This document shows, one piece after another, positions 1 through 5,341 of a stretch of DNA of 6,077 nt. Both the position numbers and the translations under genes were made by a program. Numbering within the stretch: the first letter of the stretch is position 1; every line of letters starts with the position of its first letter. The notes below the pieces were generated by a model, which did not search any database, was not told the DNA's origin, and worked only from the letters and a program-made list of their open reading frames with translations. Source of the stretch: an uncultured Eubacteriales bacterium (lineage in GTDB: Bacteria > Bacillota > Clostridia > Christensenellales > Aristaeellaceae). The stretch lies in NCBI GenBank assembly GCA_944353735.1, contig CALVPU010000253.1, positions 1 to 6,077 of the forward strand. Reading direction: 5' to 3'.

Positions 1-2
1 GC

Positions 3-47
3 GGCGAGGCGGAAGCCTACCTGCTGGCGCACGCGCCGGAGATCTGA
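3..47 (+). CDS. 3' end of an unidentified upstream gene (partial)
   Basis: The window opens inside an open frame that reads GEAEAYLLAHAPEI and ends at a TGA (45-47). Codon use matches the genes that follow (GCG, CTG, GAG, GCC), so this is probably the C-terminus of a real plus-strand protein whose body lies to the left. Fourteen residues are too few to assign a family. The stop is 82 bases before the HD-domain gene and is followed by a strong hairpin, so the two genes may or may not share a transcript. Confidence 0.5.
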   Translation, partial: GEAEAYLLAHAPEI

Positions 48-57
48 ACAGGCTGAG

Positions 58-98
58 AGGGCGATGGGAGCGCGCCGCGGGCACGTTCCCATCGCCTT
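58..98 (+). terminator. Strong hairpin after the upstream gene, possible terminator
   Basis: GGCGATGGGA (60-69) is perfectly complementary to TCCCATCGCC (87-96). The stem extends outward by A58-T98 and a G-T pair, and inward by G-T, C-G and G-C pairs, giving about 15 pairs around an 11-base loop. It starts 10 bases after the stop of the partial gene, where a terminator is expected. What follows (GTCGTTG) has no real T-tract, so it could instead be an mRNA-stabilising or regulatory leader hairpin for the HD gene. An in-frame ATG at 64 lies inside the stem, which argues against it being the HD gene's start. Confidence 0.45.
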
Positions 99-115
99 GT
101 CGTTGCCGCGATTGC

Positions 116-121
116 GGGAGG
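116..121 (+). promoter_or_regulatory. Ribosome binding site deciding the HD gene start
   Basis: GGGAGG lies 8 bases before ATG 130. The alternative in-frame ATG at 64 has no comparable site and is buried in a hairpin, so 130 is chosen as the start. Confidence 0.75.
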
Positions 122-129
122 CGAGAATC

Positions 130-705
130 ATGGACATGCGCAGATTTCTGGAGATCATGCACGTCGCAGAGCGGCTGAAGGATACGCCGCGTCACTCGTG
201 GACGTCCGGCGGGCGGCGGGAGAGCGTCGCCGAGCACAGCTGGCGGCTGGTCGTGATGGCGTGGTTCCTTCGCGATGAGTTTCCGCAGGCGGATTGGGGC
301 AAGGTGATGGCGATGGCGGCGCTGCACGATATGGGCGAGGCGTTTACCGGCGATATTCCGGCGTTCGTCAAGACCGGCAGCGACCGGGAAGTGGAATCCG
401 CGCGGATGGAGCGCTGGTGCGGCGAACTGCCCGTGCCCTATGGCGGCGAACTGCGCGCGCTCTGGCATGAGATGGAGGCGCTGGAGACGCTCGAGGCGCG
501 CATCGTCAAGGCGCTGGACAAGCTCGAAGTGCTCATTCAGCACAACGAGGCGGACATCGCCACTTGGCTTCCGCTGGAATACGAACTCAACATGACCTAC
601 GGCGACGAGTACGTCGCCTTCTCGGAGCGCCTTCAGGCGCTGCGGCAGGAAATCCGCAACGACACGGTGGAAAAAATCGCCCGGGAGGGCGGCGAGCATG
701 TATAG
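130..705 (+). CDS. HD-domain phosphohydrolase, YfbR/HDDC2 type (probable 5'-deoxynucleotidase)
   Basis: A 191-residue soluble protein, close to the usual size of the YfbR/HDDC2 family. These are metal-dependent HD phosphohydrolases that dephosphorylate deoxynucleoside 5'-monophosphates in the cytoplasm. The motifs are in family order: RHSW at 21-24, SVAEHSW at 32-38 (metal ligand H36), LHDMGEAFTGDIP at 65-77 (H66 and D67, the HD pair, then the conserved E70 and GD-P), and a late aspartate in KALDKLE (D130) as the fourth ligand. All four expected metal ligands are present, so the enzyme should be active. I chose ATG 130 over ATG 64 because it has a good ribosome binding site and the family begins near here; the extra 22 residues would be Arg-rich and unlike the family. 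The acetyltransferase start overlaps its 3' end, suggesting translational coupling. The family is clear, but the exact nucleotide substrate is inference. Confidence 0.88.
   Translation: MDMRRFLEIMHVAERLKDTPRHSWTSGGRRESVAEHSWRLVVMAWFLRDEFPQADWGKVMAMAALHDMGEAFTGDIPAFVKTGSDREVESARMERWCGELPVPYGGELRALWHEMEALETLEARIVKALDKLEVLIQHNEADIATWLPLEYELNMTYGDEYVAFSERLQALRQEIRNDTVEKIAREGGEHV
683..689 (+). promoter_or_regulatory. Ribosome binding site inside the HD gene, for the acetyltransferase
   Basis: GGGAGGG lies within the last codons of the HD gene, 8 bases before ATG 698, the same spacing as the HD gene's own site. A second purine-rich run, GAGGAGAGGA (715-724), directly precedes the in-frame ATG at 725. 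It is only about 4 bases away, so it is a weaker alternative. Confidence 0.6.
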
Positions 706-1450
706 ATGGAACGCGAGGAGAGGAATGGACGTGCACGCGCGTGCAAGCGATGATGCGCTGGATCGGGCGGCGCGGAAGGATGGCGGCGCACGGGCGCGAT
801 TTGCCGCCCGTTATGGCGAGCGAGCGCTGCAGTGTTGTCTGGCGCGCTGTGCACGGCAGGGAATGTCGCCGCAGGACTGCGAAGCGGGGGACGACGCGGA
901 GTCGTTTCGCCGCATCCTCGAGGGTGCCGGACCGGCAGACCTGTTTGAGACCGAGCGCCTTGCGCTGCGCGAGATGACGAGCGGCGACCTGCCGGCGCTG
1001 CGGGCGATCCTTCAGGACCCGGTCACGATGACCGCCTACGAGCACGCCTTTTCCGAAGCGGAAGTCGAGGAATGGCTGGTAAAGCAGCAGATTCGCTACG
1101 CGGTGGACGGCTTTGGCCTGTGGGCGGTTGTCGACAAGCGCAGCGGCGAGATGATCGGTCAGTGTGGGCTGACGATGCAGGACGCCGGCGGACGGCAGGT
1201 CGTCGAAGTCGGCTATCTGTTCCGGCGCGACTGCTGGCACCACGGCTATGCCACCGAGGCGGCGCGTGCCTGCAAGCACTACGCCTTTGAAGTGCTCGAA
1301 GTGGACGAGGTCTATTCGATTATCCGCGACAGCAATCTGGCGTCGCAGGCGGTTGCCCGCCGCAACGGCATGGCGCCCTGTGGCGTCATCGTCAAGCACT
1401 ACTGGGGCGTGGACATGCCGCACATCCTCTTTGTGGCATCGCGCGCTTAG
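698..1450 (+). CDS. GNAT-family N-acetyltransferase (RimJ/RimL-like) with N-terminal extension
   Basis: A 250-residue protein. The C-terminal 170 residues form a complete GNAT acetyltransferase of the Acetyltransf_3 (RimJ/RimL-like) kind. It begins with LFETERLALREMTSGDLPAL (82-101), then GLWAVVDKRSGEMIGQCGL (140-158), then the acetyl-CoA-binding core VEVGYLFRRDCWHHGYATEAA (169-189), where RRDCWHHGYA matches the usual R-x-x-W-x-x-G-Y/F-A loop, and finally VYSIIRDSNLASQAVARRNGM (205-225), the typical N-x-x-S-x-x-x-x-x-x-x-G-M segment. Such enzymes move an acetyl group from acetyl-CoA to an amine of a protein or small molecule; the substrate cannot be told here. Residues 1-80 are unusual, since most relatives start near residue 82. 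This stretch is charged and Ala/Arg-rich with several cysteines (46, 47, 51, 61) and matches no domain I know. The start overlaps the HD gene by 8 bases. ATG 725 (residue 10) is an alternative start. Confidence 0.85.
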   Translation: MYRWNARRGMDVHARASDDALDRAARKDGGARARFAARYGERALQCCLARCARQGMSPQDCEAGDDAESFRRILEGAGPADLFETERLALREMTSGDLPALRAILQDPVTMTAYEHAFSEAEVEEWLVKQQIRYAVDGFGLWAVVDKRSGEMIGQCGLTMQDAGGRQVVEVGYLFRRDCWHHGYATEAARACKHYAFEVLEVDEVYSIIRDSNLASQAVARRNGMAPCGVIVKHYWGVDMPHILFVASRA

Positions 1451-1497
1451 CGCAGGATGATCCGCGCGCCATGGTCGCGCCGGGCAGCACAAGCATA

Positions 1498-1534
1498 GAG
1501 CCGCCGCACCCTGAATATTCGGGCGCGGCGGCTC
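1498..1534. terminator. GC-rich hairpin between converging genes, probable bidirectional terminator
   Basis: GAGCCGCCGC (1498-1507) pairs perfectly with GCGGCGGCTC (1525-1534). After one mismatch, CCC pairs with GGG inside, leaving the loop TGAATATTC. It sits between the plus-strand acetyltransferase (stop at 1450) and the minus-strand flavodoxin gene (stop at 1559), so it could end transcription from either side. The T-runs are weak on both strands (ACGTTTG on plus, TATGCTTGTG on minus), so efficiency is uncertain. The remaining bases of this 108-base gap show only a small GCGCG/CGCGC inverted repeat (1464-1480). Confidence 0.6.
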
Positions 1535-1558
1535 ACGTTTGCCTGTCGAAGCGGGCGG

Positions 1559-2092
1559 CTACTGTTCGTCGCGCGCCAGCCAGCGAACGATCGGCGCGAT
1601 GGCACGGCGGTCGCTGGCGTCGTAGGAGGAAGAGATTGCCTTGAGGGCCGCCTCCTCGTCGGGCGTGCGCGCCTTTTTGCCGGCGAGCATTTTGCGGAAG
1701 ATCGCCATCATGGCGCGATCGACGGCGCCCATGCGCTCGTAGTCGAGCCCGCCGGGAAGATAGAACGTCGCCACGCGGCGGCGCTCCTCGGCGGTCAGGT
1801 TCTGCGCGAACAGCTGCTCCACCGGCGTGCCGCTGCTGAGCGGCATTGCGCCCACGGCGAATACCGCCAGTCGCTTTCCTTCCCAGTCCGGAATCTGCCG
1901 CTTGAACCACTTGAGCTTGAGGATCGTCGCCGCGTGTACGCTGGAGCCAAACAGCACGGCGTCGTAATCGCCGAAGCGGATGCCGTCGCGATGGTCGAAC
2001 GACTCGCAGTCGGCGTCGGTCTCCTCGGCGATCCACTCGGCGTAGCGCTGAGTGAAGCCCGTCTTGGAATGGTAGAGGATGAGCGCTTTCAT
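1559..2092 (-). CDS. Flavodoxin-fold protein (HemG-like flavodoxin domain)
   Basis: A 177-residue soluble protein with a flavodoxin fold. It opens with a beta strand and phosphate loop, KALILYHSKTGFTQRYAEWIA (2-22), in which S9, K10, T11 and T14 fit the S/T-x-T-G-x-T-type loop that holds FMN phosphate. It continues with YDAVLFGSSVHAATI (43-57), a second FMN-loop segment, and KRLAVFAVGAMP (73-84). The order and size resemble the Flavodoxin_5 group, which includes the menaquinone-dependent protoporphyrinogen oxidase HemG. No other haem gene is in view, so a general flavin electron carrier or quinone-type reductase role is safer. No signal peptide or membrane segment is visible. A GAAAGGA site lies 9 bases before the ATG. 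The MATE transporter ends 45 bases upstream on the same strand with no convincing terminator between them, so the two are probably cotranscribed. Confidence 0.8.
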   Translation of the reverse strand: MKALILYHSKTGFTQRYAEWIAEETDADCESFDHRDGIRFGDYDAVLFGSSVHAATILKLKWFKRQIPDWEGKRLAVFAVGAMPLSSGTPVEQLFAQNLTAEERRRVATFYLPGGLDYERMGAVDRAMMAIFRKMLAGKKARTPDEEAALKAISSSYDASDRRAIAPIVRWLARDEQ

Positions 2093-2122
2093 GGTTGTCA
2101 GTCCTTTCGTTGCGCCTGGTTT

Positions 2123-2138
2123 GCGCCGCCTGCGGCGT
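2123..2138 (-). other. Small hairpin overlapping the MATE gene stop
   Basis: CGCCGC (2124-2129) and GCGGCG (2132-2137) form a tight inverted repeat that touches the stop codon of the MATE gene, in the 45-base gap before the flavodoxin gene. On the minus strand it is followed by CAAACC, not a T-run, so it is not a convincing terminator. It might modulate mRNA stability or the ratio of the two proteins; that is a guess. Confidence 0.35.
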
Positions 2139-3508
2139 CACTGTTCCCTTTCGCGGACGGGCAGCAGCTTGCGGCGGACGTTGGCATAGTAGAAGATAAA
2201 CGCTGTGGAGGTCAGCAGCCAGGAAATCGGATAGCTGATGGTGATGGCGAGAATCTCGTGCCAGACGGGAACGACTGCGAAGATCCACGCCACGCGCAGC
2301 GCGCAGATGCCCGCCGCGGTGATGATCGTCGGGATCAGCGTGTCGCCCATGCCGCGCAGCGAGCCGCTGATCAGTTCAATGGGCACGTAGAGCACGTAGC
2401 CGGGCACCATGCATGTGAGCATGAACATCGCGACTTCCAGCACGGACTGTTCTGCGGTGAACAGGCGCAGCACGTGGCGCCCGAACAACAGCATCACGAC
2501 GCTGTAGGCGATCGACGCCGCGCAGGCGATGGTCATGCAGACCTTCAGGCTCTTGTGCACGCGGTCGTACTTGCGCGCGCCGTAGTTCTGTCCGACGAAG
2601 GTCATGATCGCCACGCCGAACGCGCTGAGGATCAGCCAGAACATGGCGTCTACCTTGCCGAACGCCACCCATGCGGCGGCGGTATCGGTGCTGAAGCCGT
2701 TGATGCTGCGCATGATGATGATGTTGGACAGGGAGTAGAGCACCGACTGCAGACCGGTGGGCAGGCCGATGCGCACCGTGCGCCCCAGCAGCCCGCGCTC
2801 GGGGCGGATCTTGCGAAGGGCGACGCGATAGCTGCCCTTTGCCCGGCACAGCGAGACGAACACCATCACCGCGCTGACCACCTGCGCGATGGAGGTGGCG
2901 ATGGCGACGCCGGCGACGCCCATGTCCCAGAGCAGTACGAAGGCGAGGTCGAGCACGACGTTGACCAGACATGCCGCGGCGAGAAAGTAGAGCGGCCGGC
3001 GCGAATCGCCGATGGCGCGCAGGATGCTGGAGCCGACGTTGTAGACCATCGAGGGGATCATGGAGAGGAAGACGATGCGCAGGTAGGTGGTGGAGTCCGC
3101 CATCGTGTCTGCCGGCGTGTCCATCAGTTCGAGCATGGTCGGAGCGAATACCAACCCGATGACCGTCATGAGCGCGCCGGCGATCAGCGCCAGCGCCATC
3201 GCCGTGTGCACGGAACGCGAAACGCCATCGTCCTCGCGCGCGCCGAAATACTGCGAGACGATGACCGTCGCGCCGGACGAGAGTCCGACGAAAAAGCCGA
3301 TGATGAGGTTGACGATCTGAGAGGACGATCCGCCCACCGCCGCGAGCGCCTGCGTGCCCACGAAGTTGCCGACGACCACCGTGTCGACGGTGTTGTACAG
3401 CTGCTGAAACAGCGTACCCAGCATGATCGGGAAGAAGAACTTGAGCAACCCCTTCCAGATGACGCCGTCGACGATGCTGTTATTGGAAGTGTTTTCGATG
3501 CGCTCCAT
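2138..3508 (-). CDS. MATE-family multidrug/cation antiporter
   Basis: A 456-residue polytopic membrane protein, the usual length and pattern for a MATE transporter (about 12 transmembrane helices in two homologous halves). These export drugs or other organic cations in exchange for Na+ or H+. Landmarks are FPIMLGTLFQQLYNTVDTVVVG (26-47) in helix 1, the loop VSQYFGAREDD (84-94), ILRAIGDSRRPLY (162-174), and their second-half counterparts: IGLPTGLQSVLYSLSNIIIM (247-266), FVGQNYGARKYDRV (304-317) and LRGMGDTLIPT (384-394). The paired YFGA/NYGA and RAIGDS/RGMGDT motifs mark the internal duplication. Substrate cannot be predicted. ATG 3508 was chosen because GGAGG lies 9 bases upstream and the protein then starts as family members do. 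A longer frame from a TTG at 3595 would add 29 residues and run through the promoter. The flavodoxin gene follows 45 bases downstream. Confidence in the family is high. Confidence 0.93.
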   Translation of the reverse strand: MERIENTSNNSIVDGVIWKGLLKFFFPIMLGTLFQQLYNTVDTVVVGNFVGTQALAAVGGSSSQIVNLIIGFFVGLSSGATVIVSQYFGAREDDGVSRSVHTAMALALIAGALMTVIGLVFAPTMLELMDTPADTMADSTTYLRIVFLSMIPSMVYNVGSSILRAIGDSRRPLYFLAAACLVNVVLDLAFVLLWDMGVAGVAIATSIAQVVSAVMVFVSLCRAKGSYRVALRKIRPERGLLGRTVRIGLPTGLQSVLYSLSNIIIMRSINGFSTDTAAAWVAFGKVDAMFWLILSAFGVAIMTFVGQNYGARKYDRVHKSLKVCMTIACAASIAYSVVMLLFGRHVLRLFTAEQSVLEVAMFMLTCMVPGYVLYVPIELISGSLRGMGDTLIPTIITAAGICALRVAWIFAVVPVWHEILAITISYPISWLLTSTAFIFYYANVRRKLLPVREREQ

Positions 3509-3517
3509 GGCACGATC

Positions 3518-3522
3518 CCTCC
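3518..3522 (-). promoter_or_regulatory. Ribosome binding site deciding the MATE start
   Basis: On the minus strand, GGAGG followed by GATCGTGCC places an ATG at 3508 with a 9-base spacer. No comparable site precedes the upstream TTG at 3595. Confidence 0.75.
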
Positions 3523-3544
3523 GCCGCTGATGTAAATCAACTCC

Positions 3545-3573
3545 ATTGTAGCGCCGCTGCAGGCCAAAAACAA
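3545..3573 (-). promoter_or_regulatory. Sigma-A-type promoter for the MATE-flavodoxin pair
   Basis: On the minus strand, TTGTTT (3573-3568) is separated by exactly 17 bases from TACAAT (3550-3545). TACAAT differs from the TATAAT consensus at one base, and TTGTTT keeps the TTG of the -35. The predicted transcript would start near 3538, leaving a leader of about 30 bases that includes the ribosome binding site. The -35 lies within the T-rich tail of the inverted repeat at 3578-3624, so termination of upstream transcription and initiation of this one would be packed together. Confidence 0.6.
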
Positions 3574-3624
3574 GAAAGGACAGGTTAAGCGCCAACCTTT
3601 TTCATGCAGCTGACAAACCTGTCC
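3566..3624 (-). terminator. Inverted repeat plus T-rich tail: probable terminator of the DUF3794/LysM gene
   Basis: On the minus strand, GGACAGGTT (3624-3616) and AACCTGTCC (3586-3578) are perfect 9-base complements separated by 29 bases, followed directly by TTTCTTGTTTTT (3577-3566). The repeat plus T-run matches an intrinsic terminator, although the loop is long. A shorter alternative hairpin, AGGTT (3598-3594) with AACCT (3586-3582), shares the same downstream arm, so two structures compete for it. It lies about 100 bases after the DUF3794/LysM stop and just before the MATE promoter. It could also be an operator, but the 29-base gap is wide for one dimer. Confidence 0.5.
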
Positions 3625-3640
3625 AATGCGGCCCTTTCGC

Positions 3641-3681
3641 GGCGCCGCGGGTGCGCTTTGGCGCAGGGGATGCGCGGCGCC
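3641..3681. repeat. Nested GC-rich inverted repeat in the 212-base intergenic region
   Basis: GGCGCCGCG (3641-3649) and CGCGGCGCC (3673-3681) are perfect complements. Between them TGCGC (3652-3656) and GCGCA (3661-3665) form an inner stem with the loop TTTG. It lies 40 bases past the DUF3794/LysM stop. Neither strand has a following T-run, so it may protect the mRNA 3' end or act together with the inverted repeat at 3578-3624. The rest of the 3509-3720 gap holds the MATE promoter and ribosome binding site and no credible gene. Confidence 0.5.
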
Positions 3682-3720
3682 CATGTCCTGTCCGGCGCGC
3701 TTCCGCGAACGCAGCGGACG

Positions 3721-5235
3721 TCAGATCTTGAGGATGATTGGCTTGCCCGGTTCGATGGCGCGCGCGCCGCCGGCATCGACCTTGGTGACGGGCAGTCCGT
3801 AACGCTTGCCGATTTCCCAGCTGGTCTCGCCCGCGCACGGCCAGAGCAGCACGAACCCCGGGCGCTTGCGGATGGGTGCGCCTTCTTCCACGCCCTGCAC
3901 CACGGCGATGCGGCTGCGCCGGCGCGTCTCGCAACAGACGTTGAGCAGCGTCTTCATCTCCAGCCGGTCGCTCATCAGCGCGTTGGCCTCAGCGGAGACC
4001 ACCTCGACGGAGATCCACGAATCGTCGTCAATCGGCGCAGGCACCTCAATTTCAAACGGCATCTCCGCCTGCGCCGACGCGGGCAGGTCGGAGCCGCCGG
4101 GCATGTACAGCACCGTCGCTTCCAACAGTCCGGCGATGCGGCCCCTGCCGTCCTCGCTCTGCCGCTGCCCGATTTCCGGACGCACGCGCACCGCCACGAC
4201 CGTGCCGACGCCGGGCGCGTTCTCGCCCAGCAGCACCGTGCCGCGCACGCTTTCGGTAAACTGCGCGCGGTCGATGCCCGAGCAGAGACTCAATTCCGCA
4301 CGCGTCACCTCGAGCGCGCTGCCCTCGGTGGTATAGACGTCTGTCAGCGCGCTCGTGCAGTCCTCGGCGTTGGCCTGCACGGCGATGCGCAGTTCCACGC
4401 TCACGGTCAGCGCTGCGTCTTCGTCGCCCTCGCTCTGCTCCACCTGTGATTGGATGCGTCGGATGCCGACGGAAGCGAAGGCGTCCTTGACCAGCCAGTC
4501 CGGCAATTCGATCAGGCGGTCGAACTCCAGCGGATACTTGATCAGCGCCGCCGGCCTGCCCGCCACGCCGCTGGAGATCAGCGTCTCCACCAACACGCGC
4601 CCCTTCACGCGCAGCCCGCCGAGATCCGGCTCCGCGCTGTCGATCGACGCCGCGCCCCAATCCATCAGCGAGGTCCGCGCGTCCAGCGCCACCGGCAGCG
4701 CGATTTCGCCCTTGACCAGCACGTCGGCGTCGGTATCGGCGGCGAGCTTGAATGAACAGACGTCGGCATATGCGGTTTCGAGGCCGTCCACGCCGGAAAT
4801 CATGTCGATCAACTCCGCCTGCTTCAGTTCCAGCACCTGCGCCTGAATGCCGCAGGTGACGAGAAAGACCATGTGACCGTTTTCATACTTGGCCTCGACG
4901 TGCTCCACCTGCGCCAGCGCGCGGCTGAGCATGCCCGCCGCCGCGCCGGGGATGTCGATCACCTGACTCAGCGTCGCCTGCGCGGTCAGGGCGCGCAGCG
5001 TGGATTCCTCGCCCTGACGGTAGACGGCTTGGCAGTATGCCGTGCCGTCGAGCACGAGGCGGTCAGTCTGCACGTCCATGCCAGAGAGCGACACGTTGGC
5101 CTCCGTCATCAGCGGCTCGATCGCCGAGCGCCCCGCGCCGGGCACCAGCGCCTCCGCGCGCACGAGCATCTGGCTGTACTGCGCGCCGATCAGCGCTTCC
5201 ACCTCGATGACCTGCGTTTTCGTCTCCAATGCCAT
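3721..5235 (-). CDS. DUF3794 (SPOCS) triple-repeat protein with C-terminal LysM-like domain, SipL-like
   Basis: A 504-residue protein with no signal peptide or membrane helix. Three copies of a DUF3794-like unit can be seen. The first is VLDGTAYCQAVYRQ (61-74) to QVIDIPG (91-97). The second is VKGRVLVETLI (210-220) to FDRLIELPD (238-246). The third is IAGLLEATVLYMPG (367-380) to PFEIEVPAP (393-401). Each has a G before a hydrophobic strand and ends in a hydrophobic/acidic strand closed by a proline. Residues 461-504 resemble a LysM domain: GETSWEIGKRY (469-479) keeps the G-x-T-x-W-x-I-x-K-x-Y pattern. This order and length match SipL of Clostridioides difficile, whose LysM domain binds the coat ATPase SpoIVA in the mother cell. 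Clostridia also have other DUF3794/LysM paralogs, so orthology is inferred. AGGAGG lies 9 bases before ATG 5235. The gene stands between thrB and the MATE gene, 106 and 212 bases away, so it is probably its own transcript. Confidence 0.85.
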   Translation of the reverse strand: MALETKTQVIEVEALIGAQYSQMLVRAEALVPGAGRSAIEPLMTEANVSLSGMDVQTDRLVLDGTAYCQAVYRQGEESTLRALTAQATLSQVIDIPGAAAGMLSRALAQVEHVEAKYENGHMVFLVTCGIQAQVLELKQAELIDMISGVDGLETAYADVCSFKLAADTDADVLVKGEIALPVALDARTSLMDWGAASIDSAEPDLGGLRVKGRVLVETLISSGVAGRPAALIKYPLEFDRLIELPDWLVKDAFASVGIRRIQSQVEQSEGDEDAALTVSVELRIAVQANAEDCTSALTDVYTTEGSALEVTRAELSLCSGIDRAQFTESVRGTVLLGENAPGVGTVVAVRVRPEIGQRQSEDGRGRIAGLLEATVLYMPGGSDLPASAQAEMPFEIEVPAPIDDDSWISVEVVSAEANALMSDRLEMKTLLNVCCETRRRSRIAVVQGVEEGAPIRKRPGFVLLWPCAGETSWEIGKRYGLPVTKVDAGGARAIEPGKPIILKI

Positions 5236-5265
5236 GCAAAAATCCCTCCTGTCGTCGCTGTTCCA

Positions 5266-5295
5266 TGCTTATGCGGACGGCAGGGGGATTTATAC
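5266..5295 (-). promoter_or_regulatory. Possible sigma-E-like sporulation promoter before the DUF3794/LysM gene
   Basis: On the minus strand, GTATAAA (5295-5289) is followed after 15 bases by CATAAGCA (5273-5266). Sigma-E promoters of spore-formers have an ATA-centred -35 element and a CATA-type -10 about 14-15 bases apart, so position, spacing and core bases fit, although both elements deviate from consensus. The transcript would begin about 20 bases before the ribosome binding site at 5245-5250. An alternative reading uses TATAAA (5294-5289) as a vegetative -10, with GGACA at a poor -35; that fits less well. Confidence 0.35.
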
Positions 5296-5316
5296 GGTTG
5301 GCATTGGAATTGTCCT

Positions 5317-5339
5317 GAAAAGTCGAATGGTTTCCACTC
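5317..5339 (-). terminator. Weak hairpin after thrB, possible terminator
   Basis: Just past the thrB stop on the minus strand, GAGTGG (5339-5334) pairs with CCATTC (5330-5325) around an AAA loop, with one G-T pair. It is followed by GACTTTTC, a short T-run. The placement is right for an intrinsic terminator but the stem is only 6 pairs. It would separate thrB from the sporulation-type gene downstream. Confidence 0.4.
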
Positions 5340-5341
5340 CG

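Noticed and set aside
50..70. CTGAGAGGG, which resembles part of the thiamine-pyrophosphate riboswitch.
   Set aside because: The second conserved half of that riboswitch (the CCTGATCTGG-type segment) is absent, and the neighbouring genes have no thiamine link.
64..129. A 22-residue N-terminal extension of the HD protein from ATG 64.
   Set aside because: The ATG is inside a strong hairpin without a ribosome binding site, and the added residues are unlike the family. ATG 130 has GGGAGG at 8 bases.
587..1492. A 301-residue open frame on the minus strand opposite the HD and acetyltransferase genes.
   Set aside because: Both opposite-strand genes have clear family motifs. This frame is Arg/Pro-rich with no recognisable domain.
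1934..3535. A 533-residue open frame on the plus strand, rich in His, Asp and Ala, opposite the MATE gene.
   Set aside because: It is the antisense shadow of a clear MATE transporter in GC-rich DNA. Its composition is biased and shows no domain, and it has no convincing ribosome binding site.
3509..3595. A 29-residue extension of the MATE protein from a TTG at 3595.
   Set aside because: It would run through the predicted promoter and ribosome binding site, and MATE proteins normally begin shortly before helix 1, as they do from ATG 3508.
3585..3605. A tiny minus-strand frame (MKKVGA then stop) in the intergenic region, resembling a leader peptide.
   Set aside because: It has no ribosome binding site at proper spacing, no run of regulatory codons, and six codons are expected by chance.
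3604..4449. A 281-residue plus-strand frame opposite the DUF3794/LysM gene, plus similar ones at 4355-4846 and 4873-5673.
   Set aside because: They are antisense shadows with His/Arg/Ser-rich composition and no domain; the minus-strand frame has a family match and a good ribosome binding site.
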